Assembly: GCF_007625155.1 (NCBI RefSeq)
Contig: NZ_VMNK01000005.1
Location: forward strand, 1 to 64,000
Reading direction: 5' to 3'
Length of the DNA stretch: 64,000 nucleotides
From: Denitromonas halophila
GTDB taxonomy: Bacteria; Pseudomonadota; Gammaproteobacteria; Burkholderiales; Rhodocyclaceae
Below, in pieces: positions 29,218 to 41,573 of this stretch. The notes under the pieces were generated by a model, which was given only the letters and a program-made list of their open reading frames with translations, was not told the origin of the DNA and ran no database searches. The translations under genes and the position numbers were made by a program. Numbering within the stretch: position 1 is the first letter of the stretch; every line of letters starts with the position of its first letter.

Positions 29218-29270
29218 GTGATGTGTCGAAAAGAAAGCGATCCCGCTTGTGCCGGGATCGGTCACATCAC
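29218..29270 (-). promoter_or_regulatory. Nested hairpin between carA and carB
   Basis: An inner 8-base perfect stem (29238-29245 with 29253-29260, 7-base loop) is followed on the minus strand by a T-rich stretch (CTTTCTTTT), like an intrinsic terminator. An outer 8-base perfect stem (29218-29225 with 29263-29270) encloses it and touches the carA stop. It could attenuate carB or stabilise the carA end. Confidence 0.5.
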
Positions 29271-30409
29271 TAACGCGCATCCATCAGTTTGATGAAGCGG
29301 TCGAACAGGTAGGCGACGTCGTGCGGGCCGGGGCTCGCCTCGGGGTGTCCCTGGAAGCTGAAGGCCGGTGCGTCGGTGCGCGCAATGCCCTGCAAGCTGC
29401 CGTCGAACAAGGACACGTGAGTGGCGCGCAGATTGGCCGGCAGGCTGTCGGCATCGACGGCAAAACCGTGGTTCTGGCTGGTGATCATCACCTGGCCAGA
29501 GTCGAGATCTTTCACCGGGTGGTTGGCACCGTGGTGGCCGAACTTCATCTTGGCTGTGCGCCCACCGGAGGCCAGCGCCAGCAGCTGATGCCCAAGGCAG
29601 ATACCGAAAGTCGGCACGCCCTTGTCGACGATGGTCTTGATCGCGCTGATGGCGTAGTCGCACGGCTCCGGATCACCCGGTCCGTTCGACAGGAAGACGC
29701 CGTCCGGATTCATAGCCAGCACCTCGTCGGCAGGCGTTTGTGCCGGCACCACGGTCAGGCGGCAACCGCGCGACGCGAGCATGCGAAGGATGTTGCGCTT
29801 GACGCCGAAATCGTAGGCCACCACGTGGTGCTTCGATGCGTCGAGCGCGCCGTAGCCGTCCGCGAGATCCCACTCGGTCTCAGCCCACTGCTGAGTCGCC
29901 TCGGCCGTGACTTCCTTCGCCAGATCCATACCAGCGAGGCCCGGAAAGGCGCGGGCAGCGGCCAGCGCCGCCTGGGTGTCGATCACACCATCTTCGCCCG
30001 CGGTAACGATGCACCCGGCCTGGGCGCCCTTCTCGCGCAACACACGGGTCAGACGACGCGTGTCGATATCGGCAATGGCCACCACGCCTTCGTCACGAAG
30101 GTAGGCGTCCAGTGTTTTGGACATACGCCAGTTGGAGGCGCGCAAAGGCAGGTCACGAATCACCAGACCGGCAGCGTGGATCCGGCCGGATTCCACGTCC
30201 TCGGCGTTCACACCGGTGTTGCCGATGTGCGGGTAAGTCAGCGTGACGATCTGCCGTGAATAGCTCGGATCGGTGAGGATCTCCTGATAGCCCGACATGG
30301 CGGTATTGAAAACAACCTCGCCCACGGTCTGGCCAACTGCACCGATGCCTTTGCCGCTAAAAACCGTCCCGTCAGCGAGGACGAGGATGGCGCGCGGAAA
30401 TTGAGTCAC
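29270..30409 (-). CDS. carA: Carbamoyl-phosphate synthase small subunit
   Basis: 379 residues. The N-terminal CarA domain ([35 protein letters not shown]) precedes a class I glutamine amidotransferase with the nucleophile Cys in [10 protein letters not shown] and the His/Glu pair in [13 protein letters not shown]. It supplies ammonia to CarB. A good CCAGGAG ribosome site lies upstream. It is the first gene of carA-carB-greA; its leader is in 30410-30527. Confidence 0.98.
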   Translation of the reverse strand: MTQFPRAILVLADGTVFSGKGIGAVGQTVGEVVFNTAMSGYQEILTDPSYSRQIVTLTYPHIGNTGVNAEDVESGRIHAAGLVIRDLPLRASNWRMSKTLDAYLRDEGVVAIADIDTRRLTRVLREKGAQAGCIVTAGEDGVIDTQAALAAARAFPGLAGMDLAKEVTAEATQQWAETEWDLADGYGALDASKHHVVAYDFGVKRNILRMLASRGCRLTVVPAQTPADEVLAMNPDGVFLSNGPGDPEPCDYAISAIKTIVDKGVPTFGICLGHQLLALASGGRTAKMKFGHHGANHPVKDLDSGQVMITSQNHGFAVDADSLPANLRATHVSLFDGSLQGIARTDAPAFSFQGHPEASPGPHDVAYLFDRFIKLMDAR

Positions 30410-30527
30410 GACGAAACTCCTGGTTCAACCGTTGATAGGATTTCAGCGCAACCGCGCGCTGCTCCACACGTGAAAAACGGGACAAGCCTAGCCGGCCCAT
30501 CCCGCTCAGCAATCAACAAGAAAATTC

Positions 30528-30550
30528 GCCGAATTCTAGCTAAATTCGGC
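30528..30550 (-). terminator. Probable terminator of the hybrid kinase gene
   Basis: An 8-base stem (30528-30535 with 30543-30550) and 7-base loop is followed on the minus strand by GAATTTTCTTG. It lies between the kinase stop and the carA start, so it most likely ends the kinase transcript. The rest of 30410-30656 shows only the carA ribosome site. Confidence 0.45.
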
Positions 30551-30656
30551 CTCGCCGGCAACGTCGGTAAAAACGCACGGGCTCAAAAATGGCGTCGCCG
30601 CTCGGTCAAATCGGTGCCAACGCTACGTCTGGCTCGACACTTGCCCAGATGGTGCC

Positions 30657-33239
<2,583 letters not shown>

Positions 33240-33306
33240 GCGGATAGATTTCCCGGATCACAATGGCGGCCCTAGCAAAAAAGCGGGCCATCACAAGCGC
33301 TATCGG

Positions 33307-33341
33307 CCTGATGCATCGCTACTTGAGTGCGATGCATCAGG
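33307..33341. promoter_or_regulatory. Perfect 13-base inverted repeat between dapB and the kinase gene
   Basis: The arms 33307-33319 and 33329-33341 are exact inverted complements with a 9-base loop, each containing the palindrome ATGCAT. It could be the dapB terminator (no T-run follows) or an operator upstream of the kinase. Confidence 0.5.
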
Positions 33342-33353
33342 TCGCCACTCTCA

Positions 33354-34169
33354 TCAACGCAGGCCGAGAACGTCCTGCATGTCGAACAATCCCTTCTCAC
33401 GCCCGGCGAGGAAACGCGCGCCGCGCAAGGCGCCCAGCGCGTAGGGCATGCGACTGCCCGATTTGTGGGTGATCTCGATCCGCTCGCCGATGCCCGCGAA
33501 CAGCACCGTGTGATCACCCACCACATCACCACCGCGGATCGTCGAAAAGCCGATGGTCTCGTCTTTGCGCTTGCCGGTCACGCCTTCACGACCGTAGATC
33601 GCACATTGCTCAAGATCCCGACCCAGCTCAGCGGCTACAATTTCGCCCATGCGCAGCGCGGTGCCGGAAGGCGCATCGACCTTCAACCGGTGATGCGCCT
33701 CGATGACCTCGATGTCGTAGCCCTGATCGAGAATGCGCGCAGCCACTTCAAGCAGCTTGAAAACGGCATTTACGCCGACCGCCATGTTCGGTGCGAACAC
33801 GACGGGAATACTCTCGGCGGCGCGCTGGATCTGGCCTTTTTGCTCGGCATTGAAACCGGTGGTGCCGATCACCATGGCCTTACCCAGCTGGCGCGCCACC
33901 TCAAGATGCCCGAGCGAGCCTTCCGGCAGGGTGAAGTCGATGACACAATCGGCCGCCGCAATGGCTGCGGCCACGTCGTCAGTCATGATCACGCCGCAAG
34001 GCTGGGCCACCAGCTCACCGGCGTCACGGCCGATGAACGGGCTGCCGACGCGGTCGAACACCGACGCCAGCACCAGATCGTCTGACTGTTGCACGGCCTC
34101 GATCAGCATCCGGCCCATGCGGCCGCTGCCCCCGGCAACGGCAATTTTGATTGGCTGAGGTGCGCTCAC
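33354..34169 (-). CDS. dapB: 4-hydroxy-tetrahydrodipicolinate reductase
   Basis: 271 residues. NAD(P)H-dependent reductase of the lysine/diaminopimelate pathway. It shows the N-terminal dinucleotide motif [29 protein letters not shown], the catalytic [16 protein letters not shown] region, and [14 protein letters not shown] near the end. The start overlaps the bamE stop by four bases, so bamE and dapB are probably cotranscribed. Confidence 0.97.
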   Translation of the reverse strand: MSAPQPIKIAVAGGSGRMGRMLIEAVQQSDDLVLASVFDRVGSPFIGRDAGELVAQPCGVIMTDDVAAAIAAADCVIDFTLPEGSLGHLEVARQLGKAMVIGTTGFNAEQKGQIQRAAESIPVVFAPNMAVGVNAVFKLLEVAARILDQGYDIEVIEAHHRLKVDAPSGTALRMGEIVAAELGRDLEQCAIYGREGVTGKRKDETIGFSTIRGGDVVGDHTVLFAGIGERIEITHKSGSRMPYALGALRGARFLAGREKGLFDMQDVLGLR

Positions 34170-34615
34170 TTCTTCGCTTCCTGTGCGTCGGTCGAGGCCT
34201 CTGCCGCGGGTGTCGCCTCAGGGCCACTCAAGGACAGCGTGCGAATCCGGTTCTCGGTCGATTCAGGTTGCCCAGCGGCATCGCCGGCCACCACATCGCC
34301 TTCGACGCGCACCAGTTGATCGCCTTCGAAGAACACTGTCAGCACGCGCTGATCCGCTTCACCTTTGCCAGGCGCAAAGCGATAAACATAGTCCCAGCGG
34401 TCAGCATGGAAGGCATCCGACAGCAAAGGCGTACCGAGCGCAAAGCGCACTTGATCGCGGGTCATGCCTTTTTTCAGGTGCGACACCATGTCCTGAGTTA
34501 CATAGTTTCCTTGGCGCACGTCGATGCGATAGGGGCTGAGATACTCAGTCACGCTGCAGCCGGCGATCAGCAGTGCCGCCGCCATTGCGGTCATCAATTT
34601 GGTTTTGGAGTGCAT
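34166..34615 (-). CDS. bamE: Outer membrane assembly lipoprotein BamE (SmpA/OmlA)
   Basis: 149 residues. The lipoprotein signal ends in LLIAGCS, whose Cys is the lipidation site. The BamE fold is clear: [48 protein letters not shown] 35-residue Ala/Glu-rich tail extends beyond the enteric protein. It is part of the BAM complex that folds outer membrane proteins, and is divergent from fur, the widespread proteobacterial arrangement. Confidence 0.95.
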   Translation of the reverse strand: MHSKTKLMTAMAAALLIAGCSVTEYLSPYRIDVRQGNYVTQDMVSHLKKGMTRDQVRFALGTPLLSDAFHADRWDYVYRFAPGKGEADQRVLTVFFEGDQLVRVEGDVVAGDAAGQPESTENRIRTLSLSGPEATPAAEASTDAQEAKK

Positions 34616-34733
34616 GGTCTGCTCAAGGAACGGCGTGGAATAACGCCCGAATTCTCAGGAAAAGGCAAAAAATATATCATACTGTCTCGCCCAACTTTTC
34701 GTGTTCCCCAACATCTGGCGGGCCGACACCGAC

Positions 34734-35174
34734 ATGCCATCAAATTCGCAGAGCCTCAAGAGCATGGGTCTGAAAGCCACTTTACCGCGGCTGAAGATCC
34801 TCGAACTGTTCCAGCACACCGATCAGCGCCACCTGACCGCAGAGGATGTCTATCGTCTGTTGATGAATGACGACATGGACATTGGCCTGGCCACGGTCTA
34901 TCGGGTACTCACCCAATTCGAGCAGGCCGGGCTGCTCGAACGCCATCACTTCGAGTCCGGCAAAGCCGTGTTCGAACTGAACGAAGGCGCGCACCACGAC
35001 CATCTGGTGTGTGTCGAATGCGGTGCGGTGGAAGAGTTTTTCGACCCCGAGATCGAAAAACGCCAGGTCGCCGTCGCCAAAGAACGCGGTTTTGCGGTGA
35101 AAGAGCATGCGCTGTATCTCTACGTCGAATGCCTGCGCAAGAACTGCCCCAACCGAAACAACAACGAAAAATAA
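34734..35174 (+). CDS. fur: Ferric uptake regulator Fur
   Basis: 146 residues from ATG 34734 (the frame opens at 34701 but Fur starts here). Winged helix: [25 protein letters not shown]...[10 protein letters not shown]. Metal sites: [27 protein letters not shown] and the C-terminal Cys pair in [10 protein letters not shown]. It represses iron-uptake genes when iron-loaded. The A/T-rich stretch just before it (34668-34685) probably holds its promoter. Confidence 0.97.
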   Translation: MPSNSQSLKSMGLKATLPRLKILELFQHTDQRHLTAEDVYRLLMNDDMDIGLATVYRVLTQFEQAGLLERHHFESGKAVFELNEGAHHDHLVCVECGAVEEFFDPEIEKRQVAVAKERGFAVKEHALYLYVECLRKNCPNRNNNEK

Positions 35175-35189
35175 TCAAAGCAGGCGTAC

Positions 35190-35750
35190 TTGGAAACCTT
35201 TCTGACGGCGACCGCTCTGGTCGCTGTCGCCGAAATCGGCGACAAAACCCAACTTCTCTCCTTCATGCTGGCCGCACGATTGAAGCATCGCAGCGCCATC
35301 ATCTGGGGCATCCTCATCGCCACCGTACTCAACCATGCGCTGGCCGCTGCGGCGGGTGCCTGGCTGGCCCAGTGGCTACCGGAGGGCTGGCTGAAATGGG
35401 CCCTGGTCATCAGCTTTGTCGCATTCGGGCTGTGGGCGCTTCTCCCCGACACGCTGGACGACACCACCACCCCGCCCGCGCACACCGCGTGGCGGGTGTT
35501 CATGATCGCGCTGGTGGCGTTTTTTGTGGCGGAGATTGGTGACAAAACCCAGTTCGCGACCGTTGCGCTGGGCGCACGCTTTGATGGATTGACCTCGGTC
35601 GTACTTGGCACCACGCTGGGCATGATGATTGCCAACATACCGGCAGTACTGGTTGGCGAACGCCTGGCCCAGCGCCTGCCCGGTCACATCATGCGACGCG
35701 TCGCCGCGGCGGGGTTCATGCTCACCGCGCTGATCACCGCCCTCAACTGA
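35190..35750 (+). CDS. TMEM165/GDT1 (UPF0016) family cation transporter
   Basis: 186 residues from TTG 35190; no ATG is better placed. Six hydrophobic segments form two repeats, each with the family signature: AVAEIGDKTQLLS and FVAEIGDKTQFAT. Characterised relatives transport manganese or calcium, and bacterial members export Mn. It lies 15 bases after fur on the same strand, so it may be cotranscribed with it and tied to metal balance; that link is an inference. Confidence 0.88.
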   Translation: METFLTATALVAVAEIGDKTQLLSFMLAARLKHRSAIIWGILIATVLNHALAAAAGAWLAQWLPEGWLKWALVISFVAFGLWALLPDTLDDTTTPPAHTAWRVFMIALVAFFVAEIGDKTQFATVALGARFDGLTSVVLGTTLGMMIANIPAVLVGERLAQRLPGHIMRRVAAAGFMLTALITALN

Positions 35751-35751
35751 C

Positions 35752-37419
35752 TCAAGCGGTTGGCGTCAGGCCGAGGATTTCCGAGGCGTGCTGGCGGGTG
35801 GTGTCGGTGATATTGACGCCGCCGAGCATGCGGGCGATCTCATCGATGCGGGCTGCGTCGTCAAGCACGGCCACGGTACTCACCGTTTCGCCATCGCGCT
35901 GCGTCTTGGCGATGGACCATTGCCAGTTGGCCTGCGCCGCCACCTGCGGCAAGTGGGTCACGCACATCACCTGGCGCTGCACACCCAGCTCGCGCAGCAT
36001 GCGACCAACGATCTCGGCCACCCGACCGCCAATACCGACATCCACTTCGTCAAAAATCAAGGTCGGCACCGCCGCAGCGCGACTGGTGATCACCTGAATC
36101 GCCAGCCCGATACGCGACAACTCACCGCCCGACGCCACTTTGGCCAAAGGCCGCACCGGCTGACTGGGGTTGGCGGCCACCTGAAATTCCACGGTTTCAT
36201 TGCCATGCGCGCTGCCCTCCGGCGTCGGCAGCAAGGCAATGTCGAATTGGCCGCCGGTCATCGCCAGCGTCTGCATCGCGGCAGTCACCTGCTCAGACAA
36301 GGCCTTAGCGACCGGCGCACGCGCCGCACTCAAATCGGCCGCCAGTGTTGCGTAGGCGCGCTGCGCTGCCTCGGCTTTCTCTTGCAGGGCGACCGGATCG
36401 GCCTCCGAAAGCAAGGCGTCCAGACGGGCGCGGCGCTCGGCGAGCACATCCGCCAGAGCCTCGGGGCTGACCCGGTGTTTGCGCGCCATGTCGGTCACGG
36501 CCGCAATACGGGCTTCAATATCTGCTAGGCGTTCGGGGTCCGCCTCGACACGATCCCGATAGCGCCGCAGGCCGTGAACTGCCTCATCCGCCTGAATGGC
36601 CGCACTGCTGAGAAGCTCTTGCAGTTCTTGAAGTGTTGGGTCGATCGCCGCCAGTTCGGCAATCCGTACGGCCAAGCGCTCGAGTTCGCCAATCAGCGGC
36701 TGCTCGCCTTCGTCCAGCACATTGACCGCAGCCGACACGCCTTCGAGCAGCCCGGTGGCGTGACCTAACCGGGCGTGTTCGGCTTCGAGTTCGCGCCAGG
36801 CTTCTGCATTGAAATCGAGCGCGTCGAGCTCCTTCACCTGCCATTCGAGCAGTTCGCGCTCCTGCGCCACACCGGCGGCGTCAGCCTCGGCCCGCTGGCA
36901 GGCCTGACGAGCCTTTTGCCACTGCTGCCAGGCGGCAGCAACAGCCTTTACCTGGTCTTCCAGGCCTGCATAGGTGTCAAGCAAATTGCGCTGCGCATCA
37001 GCACGCAGCAAGGCGTGGTGAGCGTGCTGCCCGTGGATATCAGCCAGCCAGCCGCCGACCTCGCGTAATTGCGTGAGCGTGACACTCACACCGTTGATCC
37101 AGGCGCGCGAGCGGCCGGTCTGGTCGACCACGCGGCGCAGCAGCAAGCTGTCGTCGTCCACCTCGATGGCTTGCTCGTCGAGCCACTGCATCAGGTCGTC
37201 GGCTACCGGCAGGTCGAATTCGGCACTCATCTCGGCCCGCGCCTGCCCCGCCCGAACCACTCCGCTTTCGGCACGATCACCCATCACCAGGCCGAGCGCG
37301 TCGAGCAGGATGGACTTGCCCGCACCGGTCTCGCCGGTGAGCGCGCCAAAGCCTGCATCGAAATGCAGTTCGAGCGCATCAACAATGACGAAATCGCGGA
37401 TATGAAGACGACGCAGCAT
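35752..37419 (-). CDS. recN: DNA repair protein RecN
   Basis: 555 residues, SMC-like ATPase for double-strand break repair. Walker A GETGAGKS sits near residue 30, followed by a long coiled-coil middle. The signature VASGGELSRIGLA and Walker B TLIFDEVDVGIGG come near the C-terminus, then CVTHLPQVAA. It converges with the UPF0016 gene with one base between stops, and follows nadK, the common nadK-recN order. Confidence 0.96.
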   Translation of the reverse strand: MLRRLHIRDFVIVDALELHFDAGFGALTGETGAGKSILLDALGLVMGDRAESGVVRAGQARAEMSAEFDLPVADDLMQWLDEQAIEVDDDSLLLRRVVDQTGRSRAWINGVSVTLTQLREVGGWLADIHGQHAHHALLRADAQRNLLDTYAGLEDQVKAVAAAWQQWQKARQACQRAEADAAGVAQERELLEWQVKELDALDFNAEAWRELEAEHARLGHATGLLEGVSAAVNVLDEGEQPLIGELERLAVRIAELAAIDPTLQELQELLSSAAIQADEAVHGLRRYRDRVEADPERLADIEARIAAVTDMARKHRVSPEALADVLAERRARLDALLSEADPVALQEKAEAAQRAYATLAADLSAARAPVAKALSEQVTAAMQTLAMTGGQFDIALLPTPEGSAHGNETVEFQVAANPSQPVRPLAKVASGGELSRIGLAIQVITSRAAAVPTLIFDEVDVGIGGRVAEIVGRMLRELGVQRQVMCVTHLPQVAAQANWQWSIAKTQRDGETVSTVAVLDDAARIDEIARMLGGVNITDTTRQHASEILGLTPTA

Positions 37420-37449
37420 GGATGGACCGTAGGGACGAAAAAACCGGTG

Positions 37450-38334
37450 TCAGGGCGTGCGCGGCGAGGCGCTCCAGTGGAGCTTCTCGCGCAGCATGGC
37501 GAAATAGCTGTAGCCGGGTGGATGAATGAGGCGGAGGTAATGCGGCGAACGGGTCACACGAATACTGTCGCCCGCCCGTGCATCGAAGCGTTCCTGACCA
37601 TCGAAGTGCACCCGCGCGTCATGCGGCGCGAGCAATGTGATATCGATGGTGCAGCTATCGGGCAAGGTGATCGGGCGCGCCGTGAGCGTATGCGGACACA
37701 AGGGCACGAGCGCGATACCGACCATGTCGGGATGCAGGATCGGGCCGTTGGCTGACAGCGCGTAGGCCGTAGAGCCCGTCGGGGTGGACACGATCATGCC
37801 GTCGGAGCGCTGGGTATAGACGAACTCGTCGTCGATCCGCACATCGAATTCAATCATGCGGCCAATGTCGCCCTTGTTAACCACAACGTCGTTAAGGGCA
37901 ACCGTATGAAACACGCTACGGGGCCCACGCTTGACGACCACATCAAGCATGAATCGGTGGGCCTCGACGCCTTCGCCGTCGAGAATTGCCCCCAGACTGA
38001 CGTCCATGACCTCACGCGCGATGTCCGTCAGAAAGCCCAGCCGCCCTTTGTTGACGCCAACCAATGGCACACCATGCGCGGCCAGGCGCCGCGCGGCATT
38101 GAGCATCGTGCCATCACCACCCAGCACCACGGCCAGATCGGCGCCAGCGCCGATCTCTTCGTAAGTCGCCACGGCGAAGCCCGAACCGAGCCGGGTGGAA
38201 CTTGCCGTCCCCTGCTCGATCAACACGTTCAGCCCGCGCTCGCGCAGAAAATCACCGATTTGCAGCACGGCGGCGGCCACATCGGGGCTTTGGTATTTGC
38301 CGATCAGAGCGATCGTCTTGAACGCAGGATTCAT
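37450..38334 (-). CDS. nadK: NAD kinase
   Basis: 294 residues from the ATG at 38332-38334; an upstream in-frame start adds 17 residues with no family match. It phosphorylates NAD to NADP. VVLGGDGTMLNAAR (GGDG motif), GVNKGRLGFLTD and the SDGMIVSTPTGSTAYALSANGPI region (two adjoining blocks) are diagnostic. It diverges from hrcA by 126 bases and precedes recN. Confidence 0.96.
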   Translation of the reverse strand: MNPAFKTIALIGKYQSPDVAAAVLQIGDFLRERGLNVLIEQGTASSTRLGSGFAVATYEEIGAGADLAVVLGGDGTMLNAARRLAAHGVPLVGVNKGRLGFLTDIAREVMDVSLGAILDGEGVEAHRFMLDVVVKRGPRSVFHTVALNDVVVNKGDIGRMIEFDVRIDDEFVYTQRSDGMIVSTPTGSTAYALSANGPILHPDMVGIALVPLCPHTLTARPITLPDSCTIDITLLAPHDARVHFDGQERFDARAGDSIRVTRSPHYLRLIHPPGYSYFAMLREKLHWSASPRTP

Positions 38335-38460
38335 AGGGCAAAGATTAAACCACAAGAATCCGGGCGATTCGACGGCGCAAAGCATGACGCCGCCGACACT
38401 GCGCTAGGCACACGTGGCAGACTTACTTAAAATCCATGCCCGATGCGGACAACGAACACT

Positions 38461-39486
38461 ATGGCTGAACTCGACGAACGCTCCAGAATCCTGCTCAAGA
38501 CGCTGATCGAACGCTATATCGCGGACGGCCAGCCGATTGGATCGCGCGCGCTGTCGAAGCAATCCGGGCTGGAACTGTCACCGGCCACCATCCGCAACGT
38601 CATGTCGGATCTCGAAGAAGCGGGCTTCATTTCGAGCCCCCACACCTCGGCCGGCCGGATTCCGACCTCGCGCGGCTACCGCCTGTTCGTCGACAACCTG
38701 CTCACCGTCCGGCCCATGCACAAGGCGCAGATGCTCGAACTCAAGGAGCAATTGCAACCTGACCAGCCGCAGCGCCTAATCAGCGCCGCATCCAACCTGT
38801 TGTCGCAACTCACCCACTTCGCCGGCGTCGTGGTTTCACCGCGACGCGAGGTCGTGCGCATCCGCCAGATCGAGTTCCTCTCGCTGTCCGACACCCGGAT
38901 TCTGCTGATCATCGTCACCACCCGCGGTGACGTACAAAACCGCATCCTGATCACTCAGCGCAAGTATTCGCCCTCCGAGCTGGTGACCGCAGCCAACTAC
39001 CTCAATCATCAATACGCGGGGTTGGACTTCGACGATATCCGCAACCGACTCAAGGCCGAGCTTGAACAACTGCATTCAGACATGTCGGAGCTGATGACCG
39101 CCGCGGTGGATGTCGGCTCAAAAGCGGTCGAGGAATCTTCCCAATACATCCTGTCAGGTGAAACCAATCTGCTCGACGTGGAAGACCTGTCGTCCAACAT
39201 GGTTCGCCTGCGCGAGCTGTTCAAGCTGTTCGACCAGAAAACCGGTCTGCTGCAATTGCTCAATGTGTCCAACCGGGCCGAAGGCGTGCAGATTTTCATC
39301 GGCGGCGAGTCGGGCCTGGCCCCACTCGACGAATGCAGCGTGATCACCGCACCTTACGAAGTCGATGGCCAGGTCGTCGGCTCGCTGGGCGTGATCGGCC
39401 CGACCCGCATGGCCTACGAGCGCGTCATCCCCATCGTCGACATCACCGCGCGCCTGCTCTCGAGCGCGCTGTCGTCCAACAATTGA
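38461..39486 (+). CDS. hrcA: Heat-inducible transcription repressor HrcA
   Basis: 341 residues from ATG 38461; ATG 38443, six codons earlier, is possible. N-terminal winged helix: [56 protein letters not shown] (each a separate block). HrcA binds CIRCE elements at chaperonin operons. No CIRCE was found upstream of it or of grpE-dnaK here, so its targets (typically groESL) are off-window. Confidence 0.95.
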   Translation: MAELDERSRILLKTLIERYIADGQPIGSRALSKQSGLELSPATIRNVMSDLEEAGFISSPHTSAGRIPTSRGYRLFVDNLLTVRPMHKAQMLELKEQLQPDQPQRLISAASNLLSQLTHFAGVVVSPRREVVRIRQIEFLSLSDTRILLIIVTTRGDVQNRILITQRKYSPSELVTAANYLNHQYAGLDFDDIRNRLKAELEQLHSDMSELMTAAVDVGSKAVEESSQYILSGETNLLDVEDLSSNMVRLRELFKLFDQKTGLLQLLNVSNRAEGVQIFIGGESGLAPLDECSVITAPYEVDGQVVGSLGVIGPTRMAYERVIPIVDITARLLSSALSSNN

Positions 39487-39510
39487 ACCCGCTTTTCCGG
39501 AGACATCTTG

Positions 39511-40623
39511 ATGGCCCGTTACCGGCCTGAACCGACGCATGCTCACGGCAGCACACCGCGCATTGGCGTCTTGCTGGTCAACCTCGGCTCGCCCGAGGCG
39601 CCCACCGCAGCCGCCGTGCGCCCCTACCTCAAGCAGTTTCTGTCCGACCCTCGCGTGGTCGAGATCCCCCGGCTGGCATGGTGGCCTATCCTCAACCTGA
39701 TCATCCTCAACACCCGCCCCGCCAAGTCTGCCGAAAAATACGCATCCATCTGGACCGATGAAGGCTCGCCGCTACGCGTGCACACCGAACGTCAGGCCAA
39801 GTTGCTGGCCGGTTTCCTGACCGAAGCGGGACATCACGACGTGAAAGTGGACTGGGCCATGCGTTACGGCCAGCCTTCCATCCCCGACCGACTCGATGCG
39901 CTGCGCGCTGCGAGCTGCGACCGCATCCTGCTCGTGCCGCTCTACCCGCAGTACGCCGGCAGCACGGTCGGCAGCGTGATGGACGAGGTCGCCAGCAGTA
40001 TTCACGCCTGGCGCAATCTGCCCGAACTGCGCTTCATTCGCAGCTACCACGACGACCCCGGCTACATCGCAGCGCTGGCCGCCAGCGTGACCGAGCACTG
40101 GGCCAAAAATGGCCAGGCCGACCGCCTGATCCTGAGCTTTCACGGCGTGCCGCGCTACACGCTGGACCAAGGCGACCCCTACCACTGCGAATGCCACAAG
40201 ACCGCCCGCCTGCTGGCCGACGCGCTGGACATCGCGCCCGAGCGCGTGATGCTCACCTTCCAGTCACGCTTCGGCAAGGCCGAGTGGCTCAAGCCCTACA
40301 CCCAACCCACACTCGAAGCCCTGCCCAAGCAAGGCGTTCGCTCGGTTGACGTGATGTGCCCAGGCTTCTCGTCAGACTGCCTCGAAACGCTGGAAGAGAT
40401 CGCCATGGAGTGCAAGGAAGCCTTCCTCACCCACGGCGGCGAGCGCTTCCACTACATCCCCTGCCTGAACACCCGCAACGACTGGATGCATGCGCTCACC
40501 GCACTGGTGATCCGCCACGCCGGCCACTGGCTTGCGGCCGACCCCCGCCGAAGCACAGCGGATCGTCAGGTGGGCAAGGCACGCGCCATCGCTCTCGGCG
40601 CCAAGAACGGAGACGCGAAGTGA
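39511..40623 (+). CDS. hemH: Ferrochelatase
   Basis: 370 residues from ATG 39511, preceded by CCGGAGA; a TTG one codon upstream is less likely. It inserts Fe2+ into protoporphyrin IX, the last haem step. Blocks: GVLLVNLGSPEAP, the ILLVPLYPQYAGST region, SFHGVP with the catalytic His, LTFQSRFG.AEWLKPYT, and CPGFSSDCLETLEEI. The stop overlaps the next start (GTGA). Confidence 0.97.
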   Translation: MARYRPEPTHAHGSTPRIGVLLVNLGSPEAPTAAAVRPYLKQFLSDPRVVEIPRLAWWPILNLIILNTRPAKSAEKYASIWTDEGSPLRVHTERQAKLLAGFLTEAGHHDVKVDWAMRYGQPSIPDRLDALRAASCDRILLVPLYPQYAGSTVGSVMDEVASSIHAWRNLPELRFIRSYHDDPGYIAALAASVTEHWAKNGQADRLILSFHGVPRYTLDQGDPYHCECHKTARLLADALDIAPERVMLTFQSRFGKAEWLKPYTQPTLEALPKQGVRSVDVMCPGFSSDCLETLEEIAMECKEAFLTHGGERFHYIPCLNTRNDWMHALTALVIRHAGHWLAADPRRSTADRQVGKARAIALGAKNGDAK

Positions 40624-41018
40624 ATGTGACGCTGATCGCGCGCTGGGCGCTCAATGCGGTGGCCTTGATGCTGGTGCCCGAGTTGGTGGACGGGCTGGAG
40701 GTGACCTCCTACACCACGGCGCTGATCAGCGCCCTGCTGCTCGGTCTGGTCAACGCCCTGATCCGCCCGGTGCTGATCCTGATCACGCTGCCGATCACGG
40801 TGCTGACCCTGGGCATCTTCACCCTGGTCATCAACGGACTGCTGTTCTGGCTGGTTTCCGGGCTTGTCGCGGGATTGCTGGTGCCGGATTTTTCCACGGC
40901 ATTCTGGGGGGCACTGGTCTACAGCCTGCTCACCTGGGTGGTCAGCATGGCCTTGTCGGACGGAAGTAAAACGGTGCGCGTCAGCGTCAATCGCTGGCCG
41001 CCAGACGGGCGGGGCTGA
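40620..41018 (+). CDS. Phage holin family 4 / YvlD-like membrane protein
   Basis: 132 residues from GTG 40620, overlapping the hemH stop by four bases. Four hydrophobic helices are visible, with the family block LLGLVNALIRPVLILITLPITVL and then LGIFTLVINGLLFWLV. Despite its Pfam name, this family is chromosomal and widespread; bacterial YvlD has been linked to envelope stress, but the role here is unknown. Translational coupling to hemH is likely. Confidence 0.85.
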   Translation: MNVTLIARWALNAVALMLVPELVDGLEVTSYTTALISALLLGLVNALIRPVLILITLPITVLTLGIFTLVINGLLFWLVSGLVAGLLVPDFSTAFWGALVYSLLTWVVSMALSDGSKTVRVSVNRWPPDGRG

Positions 41019-41042
41019 GTCAGCCCGGCTCCTTCCAAACCA

Positions 41043-41573
41043 TCAGAGTCGAGCCGACTTGTCTGCGCCGTTGTGTGACGGCGATTTGCGCGCCGGCCGC
41101 CGACGCACGGCACCCGGATCGAAATCGCCATCGAGTTTGTTCAGCGCCGCATTGCGCGCCTCAAGCGCCAGTTTGAACGCGCCATCTTCGCCGTATTTAT
41201 TCACCGAAAACTTGACCCGCTTGCGCCGACCGTCCGGCAAAGGCCAGGATGCCACCCAGAACCAGCGCTGCTTGTCCTCGGGCAGGTCTCGCGTTTCGGA
41301 GGCGCAATAGCGGCACACGCCGACCACGCCAGAACGATTGTTCTTTTTTCGGATCGACGAATACTCCTGCATCGACAAGGGCGGATGCGCGGCAATCACC
41401 TCATCCCGATAGCTCTTGGCGGCCGAGAAGGCCTTGCGCTTGCCACTGAACACGCCGTCGCTGAAGTGCTTCCGATAAATCACCCCCCGGCGCTGGATCG
41501 TGACCAGCCAGCCATGGGTACGGCTCGCTTCATTATCGACACGGCTGATGCCATATACGCTGCTTTGGCTCAC
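41043..41573 (-). CDS. Tandem AP2-like domain protein
   Basis: 176 residues. Two AP2-like units: GWLVTIQRRGVIYRKHFSD.VF.GK..A..AA..YRD at about 20-57, and a longer unit with NNRSGVVGVCRY, FWVASWPLPDGRRKRVKFSVNKYGE and AF.LALEAR at about 78-155. A basic tail follows. Bacterial AP2 domains bind DNA and are often attached to HNH endonucleases, but no HNH or other catalytic motif is visible. A stand-alone DNA-binding role is plausible. It relates to the remnant at 1503-1754. Confidence 0.65.
   Translation of the reverse strand: MSQSSVYGISRVDNEASRTHGWLVTIQRRGVIYRKHFSDGVFSGKRKAFSAAKSYRDEVIAAHPPLSMQEYSSIRKKNNRSGVVGVCRYCASETRDLPEDKQRWFWVASWPLPDGRRKRVKFSVNKYGEDGAFKLALEARNAALNKLDGDFDPGAVRRRPARKSPSHNGADKSARL

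Noticed and set aside
29249-30259. 336-residue plus-strand open frame
   Set aside because: Antisense to carA, with no recognisable domain.
38335-38460. CIRCE element upstream of hrcA
   Set aside because: No TTAGCACTC-N9-GAGTGCTAA-like repeat found in this gap or upstream of grpE and dnaK.
40620-41018. Prophage remnant suggested by the holin-family protein
   Set aside because: The family is chromosomal, the gene is coupled to hemH, and no other phage genes are nearby.
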